A stretch of DNA of 64,000 nt from JAVBLG01 sp031553655. Its GTDB lineage: Bacteria > Desulfobacterota > Desulfovibrionia > Desulfovibrionales > Desulfovibrionaceae. The stretch covers positions 16,452-80,451 of the forward strand of contig JAVBLG010000072.1 of assembly GCA_031553655.1 (NCBI GenBank), in the 5' to 3' direction. Made by a program: the position numbers and the translations under genes. The notes under the pieces are model-generated. The model was not told the origin of the DNA. It worked only from the letters and a program-made list of their open reading frames with translations, and did no database searches. Below, one piece after another: positions 37,557 to 45,938 of the stretch; position 1 is the first letter of the stretch, and each line of letters begins with the position of its first letter.

Positions 37557-38573
37557 ATGAAAAAAATTACCATTCTGGATATCGCCAGAGAGGCCGGGGT
37601 TTCCGCCGCCACAGTGTCGCTGGCTCTCAATGACAAGGGCAATTTACCCGAAGAGCGCAGACGCGGCATCCGCGCCCTGGCTCAAAAAATGGGCTATCGG
37701 CCCAATGCCATGGCCAGAGCGTTGCGCGGGGCCGGAACCGGCTGTGTGGGCGTTGTAATCAATTATTTCAACAACCCTTTTTTCCGTTCAATGTTCGCAG
37801 GTCTGGAAAGTGCCGCCGACGAAAGCGGTTTTTCATTCACGGTGTCGCAATCGCGGGATAATCTGGAAAAGGAGTGCCACAACGCCAGCTTGATGGCCGA
37901 GCGCGGCGTAGATGGGTTAATCGTTTTACCATGCGGGAACGAATTGGCGCACCTGAAGGAAATTTCCATCCGGCACAACATTCCTATTGTTTTGATCAGC
38001 CACACGCTTGAAGACGAATTTGCCGCCATTGAGGCTGACAATCAGCGCGGGGCCAGGATGGTTGCGGAGCATTTTTTGGAATTGGGCGACAGGACCAATA
38101 TTCATTTGGCCGGGCCGCAGAGAAAAAGCGGGATTATGAACCGCAAACAGGCTTTTTGCGAGGTAATGGCGCGGCGTGATCCGAGTTTTTCCGAAGAGCG
38201 CAATGTCTTTTACACAAAAACCCTCACCGCTGAAGGCGGTTTTGCGATGATGGATGAAATTGCGGCGGCCCATCAGCCGCCATACAGCATATTCGCGGTA
38301 AATGACGAGGTGGCGCTGGGTATTTTGCGCTATTGCCGCCAACACGGCCTGCTTACACCCGAAGATGTGGCCGTGGCCGGTTTTTCAGATATAGACATTC
38401 TGGAGGCCTATGGCATTCCACTGACCACAGTGCATATTCCGGCTCGCAGAATGGGCGAGAACGCCATGGAGCTTTTGCTGGAAATGCGCAAAAATGCCAA
38501 AATCAGGCAATTTCCACCTATAGTAACCTTGCCGGTAAGCCTTATAGTCAGGGGCAGTACGGTCAGCTCATAA
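37557..38573 (+). CDS. LacI/GalR-family transcriptional regulator
   Basis: I chose ATG 37557 because the LacI helix-turn-helix begins there ('MKKITILDIAREAGVSAATV'), with the hinge helix ('NAMARALRG') near residue 55. The periplasmic-binding-like effector domain follows ('VGVVINYFNNPFFRSMFAGL', 'VFAVNDEVALGIL'-type segments). The 338-residue length is usual. It probably represses the divergent lyase and DASS transporter genes until their substrate arrives. LacI regulators of non-sugar anions are less common, so the effector is worth testing. Confidence 0.88.
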   Translation: MKKITILDIAREAGVSAATVSLALNDKGNLPEERRRGIRALAQKMGYRPNAMARALRGAGTGCVGVVINYFNNPFFRSMFAGLESAADESGFSFTVSQSRDNLEKECHNASLMAERGVDGLIVLPCGNELAHLKEISIRHNIPIVLISHTLEDEFAAIEADNQRGARMVAEHFLELGDRTNIHLAGPQRKSGIMNRKQAFCEVMARRDPSFSEERNVFYTKTLTAEGGFAMMDEIAAAHQPPYSIFAVNDEVALGILRYCRQHGLLTPEDVAVAGFSDIDILEAYGIPLTTVHIPARRMGENAMELLLEMRKNAKIRQFPPIVTLPVSLIVRGSTVSS

Positions 38574-38659
38574 AGCATTTCACTATAGCATCTTGCTTTT
38601 GAAATTATCCCTCATTTCATTCGCAAAACGTTCTAACTTCATTCGTAAAATGCTTTGAT
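38571..38659. repeat. REP-like element between convergent genes
   Basis: The segment begins AAAGCATTTCAC and ends GTAAAATGCTTT, so its ends are inverted. It contains 'cttttgaaattatcc', which recurs at 46725-46741. It spans the LacI stop and the 3' end of the ArgO-like gene. It belongs to the same 'AAGCATTT...AAATGCTT' family as 2576, 60871, 61371 and 62104. Confidence 0.45.
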
Positions 38660-39268
38660 CCACTCCAGCAACAAATTTCCTCCCACCCAGAAAACCATGA
38701 TGCCCACCAGCCCGTGCAGCCATTGCCAGGCCCTTGGGGAACGGAACACCGGAGCCAGCTTGTGCCCGGCAAAGCATAGGGAAAAGAACCAGATTTGCGA
38801 CATAAGCGCCGCTCCGGCTCCGAAAACCCAACGGCCGTTGCCGGGGTAGTTTCCACTGATGGCTCCAAGCATGACCACGGTGTCCAGGTAAACATGAGGG
38901 TTGAGCAGCGACACGGCCAATGTGGCACTAAGAGTTGGCCAGAGTTTTCTGTTTACAGAGGAACCGGCGGCCAGAGTCTCCGGGCGCAGAGCGTTCAAGA
39001 AGCTGCGCGTTCCGAACCAGAACAAAAATGCTGACCCGCCCAGAGCGGCGGCAGCGCGCAGAATTTCATTTTGGGCCACCAGCGTGCCCATGCCGCTCAC
39101 TCCGGCCAGAATGAGCAGGGCGTCGATTATAGCGCAGGTGGCGGCAACAGCCAGACCGTGATTGTGCTCTATAGCTTGAGTGAGCACAAAGGCGTTTTGT
39201 GCGCCAATAGCCACGATAAGCCCCGCGCCCATGGCCAGGCCTTGGAAGAATATGCTGAAGTCGTGCAT
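38639..39268 (-). CDS. LysE/ArgO-family amino acid exporter
   Basis: This 209-residue, six-helix inner-membrane protein has the family N-terminus 'GLAMGAGLIVAIGAQNAFVL' and 'SLLNPHVYLDTVVMLG', both diagnostic of LysE/ArgO exporters of arginine and lysine. It probably relieves excess basic amino acids. It stands alone, convergent with the LacI gene and about 100 bases downstream of nrfA, from which a hairpin terminator separates it. Confidence 0.85.
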   Translation of the reverse strand: MHDFSIFFQGLAMGAGLIVAIGAQNAFVLTQAIEHNHGLAVAATCAIIDALLILAGVSGMGTLVAQNEILRAAAALGGSAFLFWFGTRSFLNALRPETLAAGSSVNRKLWPTLSATLAVSLLNPHVYLDTVVMLGAISGNYPGNGRWVFGAGAALMSQIWFFSLCFAGHKLAPVFRSPRAWQWLHGLVGIMVFWVGGNLLLEWIKAFYE

Positions 39269-39310
39269 GGGGGGATTTTAGGGTATTTTAAATAAAAGGT
39301 ATAGGCACAA

Positions 39311-39344
39311 AAAAAGGACGACCCGCGCTTTGGCAGGCCGTCCA
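39311..39344 (-). terminator. nrfA: Rho-independent terminator of nrfHA
   Basis: Read on the minus strand, GGACGGCC ... GGTCGTCC forms a stem (one mismatch) followed by TTTTTTTG. It starts about 25 bases after the nrfA stop codon. This ends nrfHA transcription before the ArgO-like gene. Confidence 0.7.
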
Positions 39345-39369
39345 GGTTAAATAAAAGGCTATGGTTTAG

Positions 39370-40899
39370 TTAGCGTAGCTTTTTCTGGCCATCCCACATC
39401 AGCTCAGCCTTGGGCAGAACCGGCAGCAGTTGCAGCCAGGGGTTGGTCTTCAAGTATTCCGGATCCTGTTGCAGCTTGCGGCTGAAGGTGAGGATGGGCG
39501 GAACAATTTTCTTGATGTCGCCTTCAATGGCGGCGTTGATGCCGTACTTGGTGGCGGCGCAGGCGGCGTTGATGGACTGCTGGCTGTAATCGATGGAGCG
39601 GCTCAGGGTTTCCAGAGCCTTGGCCGGGTTGTGGAAGCCAACGCTGTTTTCAGCGGATACATAATCCCAGAAAAGCTGACCCTTGCGCACCATTTCGCGG
39701 GCTTCGGCCATCTTGGCGGCATAATCGTCAGCCTTGGGGCCGGTATAGCCGTCGGCCAGACGAATGGCTTCGTGGGCCTTTACGGAGTATTCCTGAGCCA
39801 CCAGAAGCTGATCAAAGGTCTTCTTCTGAGTGTTGATTACGCGCTCACGCAGGAATTCAGGAGTCTTGTCGGCATGGCAGCGGCGACAGGCGGTCATTTG
39901 CGGATCCTTGAGCGGAGCCGTCCACCAGTGGCTGGAAATCTTCTTGCCGTCAACCTTTTCGTAGGCCATGTGGCAGTCGGCGCAGGTTACGCCGGCCGCG
40001 CCGTGGGGGCCGTTGATCCAGGTTTCATATTCGGGATGCTGCATCTTGATCATGGGCGTTTTCGAAGCCACATGCGTCCAGTCCGCGAACGGGCCGTTCT
40101 TGGCGCCGTGGTTCTTATAGTATTCATACATGTTTTCGGGGTCAAAGCCGTTGTCCCACGGGAAAACCGGCTTAGCGGCCGGGCCGTTGTCGGGATGGGT
40201 GAAATAGTATTCCACGTGGCACTGGGCGCATACCAGGGCGCGCATTTCATTGCGCGAAATCTTTTCGGGGTCCTTTCCGGAACGCTTCAGCCAATCCTTG
40301 AGTGGTTCGGAATACAGGCGCAGCTTCATGGTGTCCGGATCGTGGCAAGTGGCGCAGCTTATGCTGTCTTCCTTGGCGTCGAACTTGTCGCGCATGGCGT
40401 TGGAATTCTTGGACCAGAACTTGTCGCCGTCGGCTTTGATCCATTCCATCATCTTGGGGGTTTTGCAGTTCCAGCAGGTGGCGGGCAGGCCGCCGGCCTC
40501 AGCGTAGCGGTTGATGCGGTCAATGTGCAGCACGTCCGAAAGGGCATTGGTGTGGCCGCGCGCTTCACGGTATTCATACATGAAGGGATAGCCCAGCCAC
40601 AGGTTCTTCAGATAGGGCTGAGCGTGCTTGTAGCCCTCGGGCAACGGATTCACATTGTCGTTCTTCATGAAGGGCACGGAGCCCTTGTACTCGGTCATTA
40701 CCGTGGATTCGTTGTTTTTCAGGAACGAGGCATACTGCAGAGGGAATTTGGCCTTGAAAGCCGAAGATTTGGTTTCCCCGACGGGAATGCCGGTTTTGTA
40801 GGTGGGCGTTTTAAGTTCGGTGGATACATCCGAGCATCCGGCCGCCAGAAGGGCAAACATAAACGAGGCCGCCAGGGCCATGCAGAAGTGCTTATTCAT
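39370..40899 (-). CDS. nrfA: Ammonia-forming cytochrome c nitrite reductase, catalytic subunit NrfA
   Basis: The 509-residue protein has a lipoprotein signal ('FALLAAGC', Cys22), one catalytic CWNCK heme site (142-146) and four CxxCH sites (182, 224, 306, 338), the pentaheme pattern of NrfA. 'CAQCHVEYYF' holds the conserved active-site Tyr. It reduces nitrite with six electrons to ammonium on the outer face of the membrane, and in other anaerobes also protects against NO. It is anchored through its lipid and partner NrfH, whose gene overlaps it by 8 bases. A terminator follows. Confidence 0.97.
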   Translation of the reverse strand: MNKHFCMALAASFMFALLAAGCSDVSTELKTPTYKTGIPVGETKSSAFKAKFPLQYASFLKNNESTVMTEYKGSVPFMKNDNVNPLPEGYKHAQPYLKNLWLGYPFMYEYREARGHTNALSDVLHIDRINRYAEAGGLPATCWNCKTPKMMEWIKADGDKFWSKNSNAMRDKFDAKEDSISCATCHDPDTMKLRLYSEPLKDWLKRSGKDPEKISRNEMRALVCAQCHVEYYFTHPDNGPAAKPVFPWDNGFDPENMYEYYKNHGAKNGPFADWTHVASKTPMIKMQHPEYETWINGPHGAAGVTCADCHMAYEKVDGKKISSHWWTAPLKDPQMTACRRCHADKTPEFLRERVINTQKKTFDQLLVAQEYSVKAHEAIRLADGYTGPKADDYAAKMAEAREMVRKGQLFWDYVSAENSVGFHNPAKALETLSRSIDYSQQSINAACAATKYGINAAIEGDIKKIVPPILTFSRKLQQDPEYLKTNPWLQLLPVLPKAELMWDGQKKLR

Positions 40900-41359
40900 C
40901 GGCTACCATCCTTATGCTGATAGGCTTTTGGCGCATGTGGGCAATGCTGCGGTGGCAGTCAATGCAGTAGGGCTTGGCTTCCATGCTGGCCACGTCGATA
41001 TTGGTCATGGCGTGGCAGGTTTTGCAGTTGGCGTTGATTACATCCTTGGTACGCATGGCGACCACAATCGGCACATCCTTTTTCTGCGTGTTTGCAATGA
41101 AATCACGCAGGCCTTCGGCCGCCTTGAACGGCAGGCGCGACACAAGATTCACCGGCGCGTGGCAGTCATTGCAGGCCAGGTTGGCGTGGGTGGACATTTT
41201 GTGGGTGACGGCCGCCTCGTTCATCACATGACAACCGGCGCAAAATGGGCGCTGGTCGGTCATGCGCATGCCCAGGGATATGCCCGCCATCAACAGTACG
41301 CCCAGCGCAACGCCGCCCAGGATAAATTTTAATCCCGGACCATTGCGGAGGTTTCCCAT
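40892..41359 (-). CDS. nrfH: Tetraheme quinol dehydrogenase NrfH
   Basis: This 155-residue NapC/NirT-type protein has an uncleaved N-terminal membrane helix (11-30) and four CxxCH motifs (Cys40, 63, 112, 132). It oxidises menaquinol and passes electrons to NrfA. The methionine just after the first CxxCH ('CAGCHVM') is the one known as an unusual ligand of heme 1 in the Desulfovibrio NrfH. A strong AAGGAAGGAG ribosome site precedes ATG 41359. The sigma-54 element upstream suggests control by the adjacent NtrC-type regulator. Confidence 0.95.
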   Translation of the reverse strand: MGNLRNGPGLKFILGGVALGVLLMAGISLGMRMTDQRPFCAGCHVMNEAAVTHKMSTHANLACNDCHAPVNLVSRLPFKAAEGLRDFIANTQKKDVPIVVAMRTKDVINANCKTCHAMTNIDVASMEAKPYCIDCHRSIAHMRQKPISIRMVADE

Positions 41360-41420
41360 AGATAGACTCCTTCCTTCGTGTTGTGTTCCGCAAAACTAGC
41401 GGCTCATATAATAATGGCTA

Positions 41421-41437
41421 TACAAAATATGTGCCTT
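41421..41437 (-). promoter_or_regulatory. nrfH: Candidate sigma-54 promoter of nrfHA
   Basis: On the minus strand AAGGCACATATTTTGTA has GGCAC and TTGTA at -24/-12 spacing (GG-N10-GT; the consensus second element is TTGCA). It would start a transcript about 50 bases before nrfH. Confidence 0.45.
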
Positions 41438-41466
41438 TGTCTACCCTTTGAAAATATTATATCAAT

Positions 41467-41541
41467 TTGCTGTATTCATGAAATATTTTTGAACGTACTT
41501 CTTGAAGTGTGATTTCGGTGTTGCTGTATTCATAAAAATAT
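41467..41541. promoter_or_regulatory. Two direct repeats upstream of nrfHA, possible activator sites
   Basis: TTGCTGTATTCATGAAATAT (from 41467) and TTGCTGTATTCATAAAAATA (from 41521) are near-identical and 54 bp apart, about five helical turns. They lie 30-120 bases upstream of the nrfHA sigma-54 candidate and just before the sensor kinase gene. They are good candidates for the enhancer sites of the NtrC-type regulator at 43940. Confidence 0.55.
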
Positions 41542-41579
41542 GACAGCTTATTCAGGAAAATGTGACCACAGAGGCCTTC

Positions 41580-43940
41580 ATGAACCGCTGCTCATCAGCT
41601 TTTTTTGCCCGCCGCTCGTTAGTTATTGCGCTGATTATGGGGTTTGTCTGGTGCGTTTTCATGTTCGCCCTGTACTTGCGGGCTCTGACGGACAAGGCGG
41701 AAAACACCGAACGCCTGGCGTTAATGCAAACGCGCACCCTCTACACCATGATTACCGACGCCAGGTACTGGAACAGTACCCACGGCGGCGTCTATGTGCC
41801 GGAAAGCGACTACGGCCGCCCCAATCCATATATTCCCGAGCGGCAGCGTTCCGTCACCACCACCGACGGGCAACGTCTGGTCATGATGAACCCGGCCTAT
41901 ATGAGCAGGCAGATAGCCGACATCAGCGCGGGCAAGGGGGCCAGCTTCCGCATTACCAGTCACGCCCCGTTGCGGCCGGAAAATGCCTCCGACCCCTGGG
42001 AAAGCGCCGCCCTGGCCGCTTTTGTGCAAGGGCACGGAGAGCTTTTCCGGCTTATGGAAACAGATGACGGCCTCTATTACCGCTATATCGCGCCCCTGCG
42101 CACCGAGCACGCCTGTCTGGCTTGCCACAAGGCCAACAGCGAGGGCGACGTGCGCGGCGGCATCAGCGTTAAGCTCGACGCCCGCCCGTTTCTGGAAGAA
42201 GCCCTGCAACATGAAAACTCACTGGGTTGGGCATTTTTATTTATGGGGCTGACCGGCTTTTTCGGCATCGGCGGGGTGAGCCTGGCCATGGATCGCCGCC
42301 GCTTTCTGGCCGAGGAGGCCAACAGGATAAAAAGCAGCTTTCTGGCCAATATGAGTCATGACATGCGCACCCCCCTGGCCGGTATTCTGGGCATGAGCGA
42401 ATTGATTCCGGAGGCGGAAAGCCGTGAGGAACGCGAGGGCCTCGCCCGACGTTTGGAAGCTTCCGGGCATGCGCTTATGGACATGCTGACCGATCTCTCC
42501 GAGCACGCTCTGCTGGATGCCGGGCGGGTGACGTTGGCGTGCCATGTTTTCAGGCCGAGCGATGTGCTGGGCGAATGCCTGGCCCTGATAACTCCGGCTT
42601 GCCGGGTGAAAAATCTGCGTCTTGATCTTGATATCGCCCCGGATGTTCCCTTTGAACTTTGTGGCGACCCTTTCCGGCTGCGGCAGGCTCTGGGTAATTT
42701 AGTGAGTAATGCGGTAAAATTCACCGATCAGGGCTCGGTGCGCGTTACAGCCAAGATTGAGCCGGGAGCTCCGGGTAAAATTGGACTTTGCCTTGAAGTT
42801 GCCGACACCGGCCCCGGTATTGACGTACACGGCGAAGACAAAAAAATTTTTGAGCGTTTTGAACGGGGAAAAGCCGCGCAGGAACGCAAAAAACCGGGCA
42901 CAGGCCTGGGGTTGAGCTTGGCCAGGGAAATAGCGCGGATGATGGGCGGTGATGTGACCGTGCGCCCCAACCCTGGAGGCGGAGCTGTTTTTTCCCTGCG
43001 GGCCATATTTGAGACGTCCTGCGGGTCGAACGCCGCCGAGGCTCCCTCATTGAAGAATGACGCCCGATCCTGTGCGGAACACGGCCAGGACAGGGCTTCG
43101 GCCGCCAAAGCGCGCGCCGCTCTTGAGGATATGCTGCCCTGTGAGGCGGTCGTTAGTCAACTCTCCGACCAGCCTTACGCCCGGCCCCTGCGTGTGCTTG
43201 TGGCCGAAGACAATACCGTGAACGCTCATTTTATGAGCGAGGTTCTGGGCCGGGCCGGGCATATTGTGGAACTGGCCACCAATGGCGCGGAGGCCGTGCG
43301 CCTGCTGCACGATCACCGTCCCGACGCGCTTTTTCTGGATTTGCGCATGCCCGGCTTTGACGGCTTTACCCTGCTGGGCATGATCCGGCGGGGAGAAACA
43401 GCGGCCTCGGCCGATCTGCCGGTTTTTGTGCTTTCCGCCTCGCTTGGCAATGCTGATTGCGCCCGCCTGGACGCTCTGGGCGTTTCCGGAAGATTTCTCA
43501 AGCCGCTGCGAGGCCGCGACTTGCTTGAACTGCTGCAATCTGTGGGGCGGAACGTCTCTAAACAGGCCGGTTTCGGGCATGCCGCCTCCGCTGCCCTTCC
43601 TGTCTACGACAGGGTGGCGGCCTTGGATGCCATGGACGGTCGGGAGGATATCCTACAGCGTATGGGCACTATTTTTTGTGCCGATTTGCCTGAAAAAGTC
43701 GGAGAACTTGAGGCGGCGGCAGGAAAAAAAGACGCGCGCGAGGTGCTGCGGCTGGCCCATGCGATTAAAAATTCGGCGGCGGCCCTGTACTTTATGCGTC
43801 TGAAAGCGGCGGCGGCCACGGCGGAAGAATCCGCCGGACGCGGCATTGCGGATCGAGTCGCCATAGCGCGTCTGACCGATGAAGCTGAGGCGGCCCTTAT
43901 TCAATTTAACGCAAACACATTCCACAAGGTGTCCTTATAA
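41580..43940 (+). CDS. Hybrid histidine kinase with periplasmic c-type heme sensor (DUF3365/Tll0287-like)
   Basis: From ATG 41580 (GAGG five bases upstream; GTG 41562 is possible), 786 residues. A membrane helix (13-33) leads to a periplasmic domain with CLACH (179-183), a covalent heme site, in a DUF3365-like context ('YYRYIAPLRTEHACLACHKANSEG'). A second helix (217-235) is followed by HisKA with His260 ('NMSHDMRTPL'), an ATPase domain ('NLVSNAVKF', 'DTGPGID', 'GTGLGLSLA'), a receiver ('LFLDLRMPG') and a C-terminal HPt ('AHAIKNSAAA'). A heme kinase divergent from nrfHA should sense nitrite, NO or redox state. Confidence 0.85.
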   Translation: MNRCSSAFFARRSLVIALIMGFVWCVFMFALYLRALTDKAENTERLALMQTRTLYTMITDARYWNSTHGGVYVPESDYGRPNPYIPERQRSVTTTDGQRLVMMNPAYMSRQIADISAGKGASFRITSHAPLRPENASDPWESAALAAFVQGHGELFRLMETDDGLYYRYIAPLRTEHACLACHKANSEGDVRGGISVKLDARPFLEEALQHENSLGWAFLFMGLTGFFGIGGVSLAMDRRRFLAEEANRIKSSFLANMSHDMRTPLAGILGMSELIPEAESREEREGLARRLEASGHALMDMLTDLSEHALLDAGRVTLACHVFRPSDVLGECLALITPACRVKNLRLDLDIAPDVPFELCGDPFRLRQALGNLVSNAVKFTDQGSVRVTAKIEPGAPGKIGLCLEVADTGPGIDVHGEDKKIFERFERGKAAQERKKPGTGLGLSLAREIARMMGGDVTVRPNPGGGAVFSLRAIFETSCGSNAAEAPSLKNDARSCAEHGQDRASAAKARAALEDMLPCEAVVSQLSDQPYARPLRVLVAEDNTVNAHFMSEVLGRAGHIVELATNGAEAVRLLHDHRPDALFLDLRMPGFDGFTLLGMIRRGETAASADLPVFVLSASLGNADCARLDALGVSGRFLKPLRGRDLLELLQSVGRNVSKQAGFGHAASAALPVYDRVAALDAMDGREDILQRMGTIFCADLPEKVGELEAAAGKKDAREVLRLAHAIKNSAAALYFMRLKAAAATAEESAGRGIADRVAIARLTDEAEAALIQFNANTFHKVSL

Positions 43941-45322
43941 TGGCCAAGATTCTGGCGATAGACGATGAAATTCTGGTTCAGGCCATGGTCCGTGAGGCCG
44001 GGGAAAGTCTGGGGCACGAGGTATCTACCGCTTCAAGTCTTGGCGGCGGCCTTAAGCTGGCCGGGCAGGGCGTTGACGTAGTGCTGCTGGACATGGTTCT
44101 GCCCGACGGCAACGGACTTGAACATCTCAAAGATTTCACATCGTTGCCTTCACACCCGGAAATAGTGGTCATAACCGGGCATGGAGATAAGGAAGCTGTG
44201 GCCAGGGCCCTGCATTCCGGAGCCTGGGACTACCTTGTCAAACCTTTGCGCCTGGGCGAGCTGCGCGGCATGTTGGAACATGTGCTGTCCTACCACGCCG
44301 GAAGACAAGGGCAAAATTGCCCCGGCTACTTCGAACGCGGGCCGATTGTGGGCTCCAGCCCTTCTCTGGAGCAGGCTCTAAAAAGTTTGGCCGAAGCGGC
44401 GCAAAGCAATGTGAACGTGCTGATTCTGGGCGAAACCGGAACCGGAAAGGAACTTTTCGCCAGGGCGCTTTACCGCAACAGTGCCCGAGCCGACAAGCCG
44501 TTTATTACTGTGGATTGCGCGGCCCTGCCCGAAACTCTGGTGGAAAGCCATTTGTTCGGCCACGTGCGAGGGGCGTTCACCAGCGCTGACCGGGCCAGGG
44601 AAGGACTGCTTTCCGCCGCGGACAAGGGCACGCTTTTTTTGGATGAGGTGGGCGATTTGCCGCTTTCCATACAGGGCACTTTTTTGCGCGCTCTGGAATT
44701 GAAACGTTTTCGGCCTATAGGGGCGATCAACGAGCAGTCCGGCGATTTTCGCATTGTGGCGGCCACGCACCGCAATCTGGAAGAGATGTCGCGTCTGGAT
44801 CTTTTTCGCCGCGATTTGCTCTTTCGCTTGCGAGGGATCAGCATAATAGTGCCCCCACTGCGCGAGCGGCGTGAAGACATAATGGAACTGGCCAACACTT
44901 TTACGCAACGCTTTTGCATCCACAACAACTTGCCGCCCAAAGAAATTACCAACGGTTGCGGCGAACTTTTGCACAGCTATTCCTGGCCGGGCAATGTGCG
45001 CGAACTGGTACACGCCATGGAGCGGGCCTGTATAACCTCGGGCTCGGAAGAGCGGCTGTATGCCAGCCATCTGCCGGTTGAAATGCGCATTGAAGTGTCA
45101 CGCGGACGGGTAAAGCCGGATAACGGCGGGGTCAGGCCCGATGGTATGGAAAGCGGAACCGTTCTGCCGCCGCTGAAGATATGGAAAAACAGATCTGAAG
45201 AGGACTATTTGCGCAGACTTATGGGACTATGCCAGGGTGATGTGCGCCAGGCTTCGGGCTTGGCTGGACTGTCACGAGGGCACCTTTACGAGTTGCTGAA
45301 AAAGCACGGAATGAGCGCGTGA
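43940..45322 (+). CDS. Sigma-54-dependent response regulator (NtrC family)
   Basis: The 460-residue protein begins at an ATG that shares one base with the kinase stop (TAATG). It has a receiver (Asp51 in 'LLDMVLPDG'), an AAA+ domain with Walker A GETGTGKE (164-171), a sigma-54 loop reading GAFTSA (211-216) instead of GAFTGA, Walker B 'LFLDEVGDL', and a Fis-type helix-turn-helix at the end ('VRQASGLAGLSRGHLYELL'). It receives phosphate from the hybrid kinase and probably activates nrfHA. Whether the Gly-to-Ser change weakens sigma-54 contact is open. Confidence 0.9.
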   Translation: MAKILAIDDEILVQAMVREAGESLGHEVSTASSLGGGLKLAGQGVDVVLLDMVLPDGNGLEHLKDFTSLPSHPEIVVITGHGDKEAVARALHSGAWDYLVKPLRLGELRGMLEHVLSYHAGRQGQNCPGYFERGPIVGSSPSLEQALKSLAEAAQSNVNVLILGETGTGKELFARALYRNSARADKPFITVDCAALPETLVESHLFGHVRGAFTSADRAREGLLSAADKGTLFLDEVGDLPLSIQGTFLRALELKRFRPIGAINEQSGDFRIVAATHRNLEEMSRLDLFRRDLLFRLRGISIIVPPLRERREDIMELANTFTQRFCIHNNLPPKEITNGCGELLHSYSWPGNVRELVHAMERACITSGSEERLYASHLPVEMRIEVSRGRVKPDNGGVRPDGMESGTVLPPLKIWKNRSEEDYLRRLMGLCQGDVRQASGLAGLSRGHLYELLKKHGMSA

Positions 45323-45489
45323 TTCAGCAAAAGGAATAAAACAGAGTGCGCGGCTGACTTGGGCGGAAAAATAGGTTTGAAAATGTAGCCACAAGTTATT
45401 GAAAAATTTTAATGCATGTTATAATTTAACTATATGTACCATGGATTTTTGCTTCGAATCGGCAATTTAAAAAAATATCAGGAAATTAT

Positions 45490-45912
45490 ATGTTTAAAAA
45501 ATTATCAATTTTTTTGGCTTTGTTCGTGATTTGTCTCATGCCCGGAACAGTTCTGGCCGGTGATGTAGTTTTTCCCAAATTAAAAATTAGTGTGCCGGAC
45601 GGATGGACCGCCACGCTGGACGGCGATACCTTGGGTATGGTCGCCAATGATAAATCGGCCTCCATGTCCGTTACTGTGGATAAAACTGATGGTGCGAGTC
45701 TTAAAGATCTGGCCTCCGAGTTCTCCAAGCAACTGAAGGGCACCAAGCCCACGCGTGATAAGAGCGGCTATTACGAGTTTACGTTCAAGTCCTCCAAAGG
45801 GATTGAAAGCAATGCTATGGTTACCGGCGATAAAAAAGAATATGTATTCATCGTAGTTACAGGCAAACATGCCCAGATTAAGGATATTTTATTATCCATA
45901 GATATTAAGTAA
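45490..45912 (+). CDS. Small secreted protein, hypothetical
   Basis: The 140-residue protein has a clear Sec signal peptide ('KKLSIFLALFVICLMPGTVLA', cut before 'GDVVFP'). A mature beta-rich domain of about 115 residues ('ISVPDGWTATLDGDTLGMV', 'SGYYEFTFKSSKGIESNAMV') vaguely recalls PsbP-like or DUF1795 folds. It should be periplasmic. A TTGAAA/TATAAT pair at 45399-45425 may be its promoter, though the 15-base spacer is short. It has no evident partner. Confidence 0.65.
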   Translation: MFKKLSIFLALFVICLMPGTVLAGDVVFPKLKISVPDGWTATLDGDTLGMVANDKSASMSVTVDKTDGASLKDLASEFSKQLKGTKPTRDKSGYYEFTFKSSKGIESNAMVTGDKKEYVFIVVTGKHAQIKDILLSIDIK

Positions 45913-45938
45913 TTATGTTCATTTTTTTTGTAGAATGC

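Noticed and set aside
39430..40920. Long open frame of 496 codons on the plus strand opposite nrfA
   Set aside because: It is antisense to a certain multiheme nitrite reductase gene, has no ribosome site, and gives a low-complexity Gly/Val-rich product typical of a GC-rich shadow frame.
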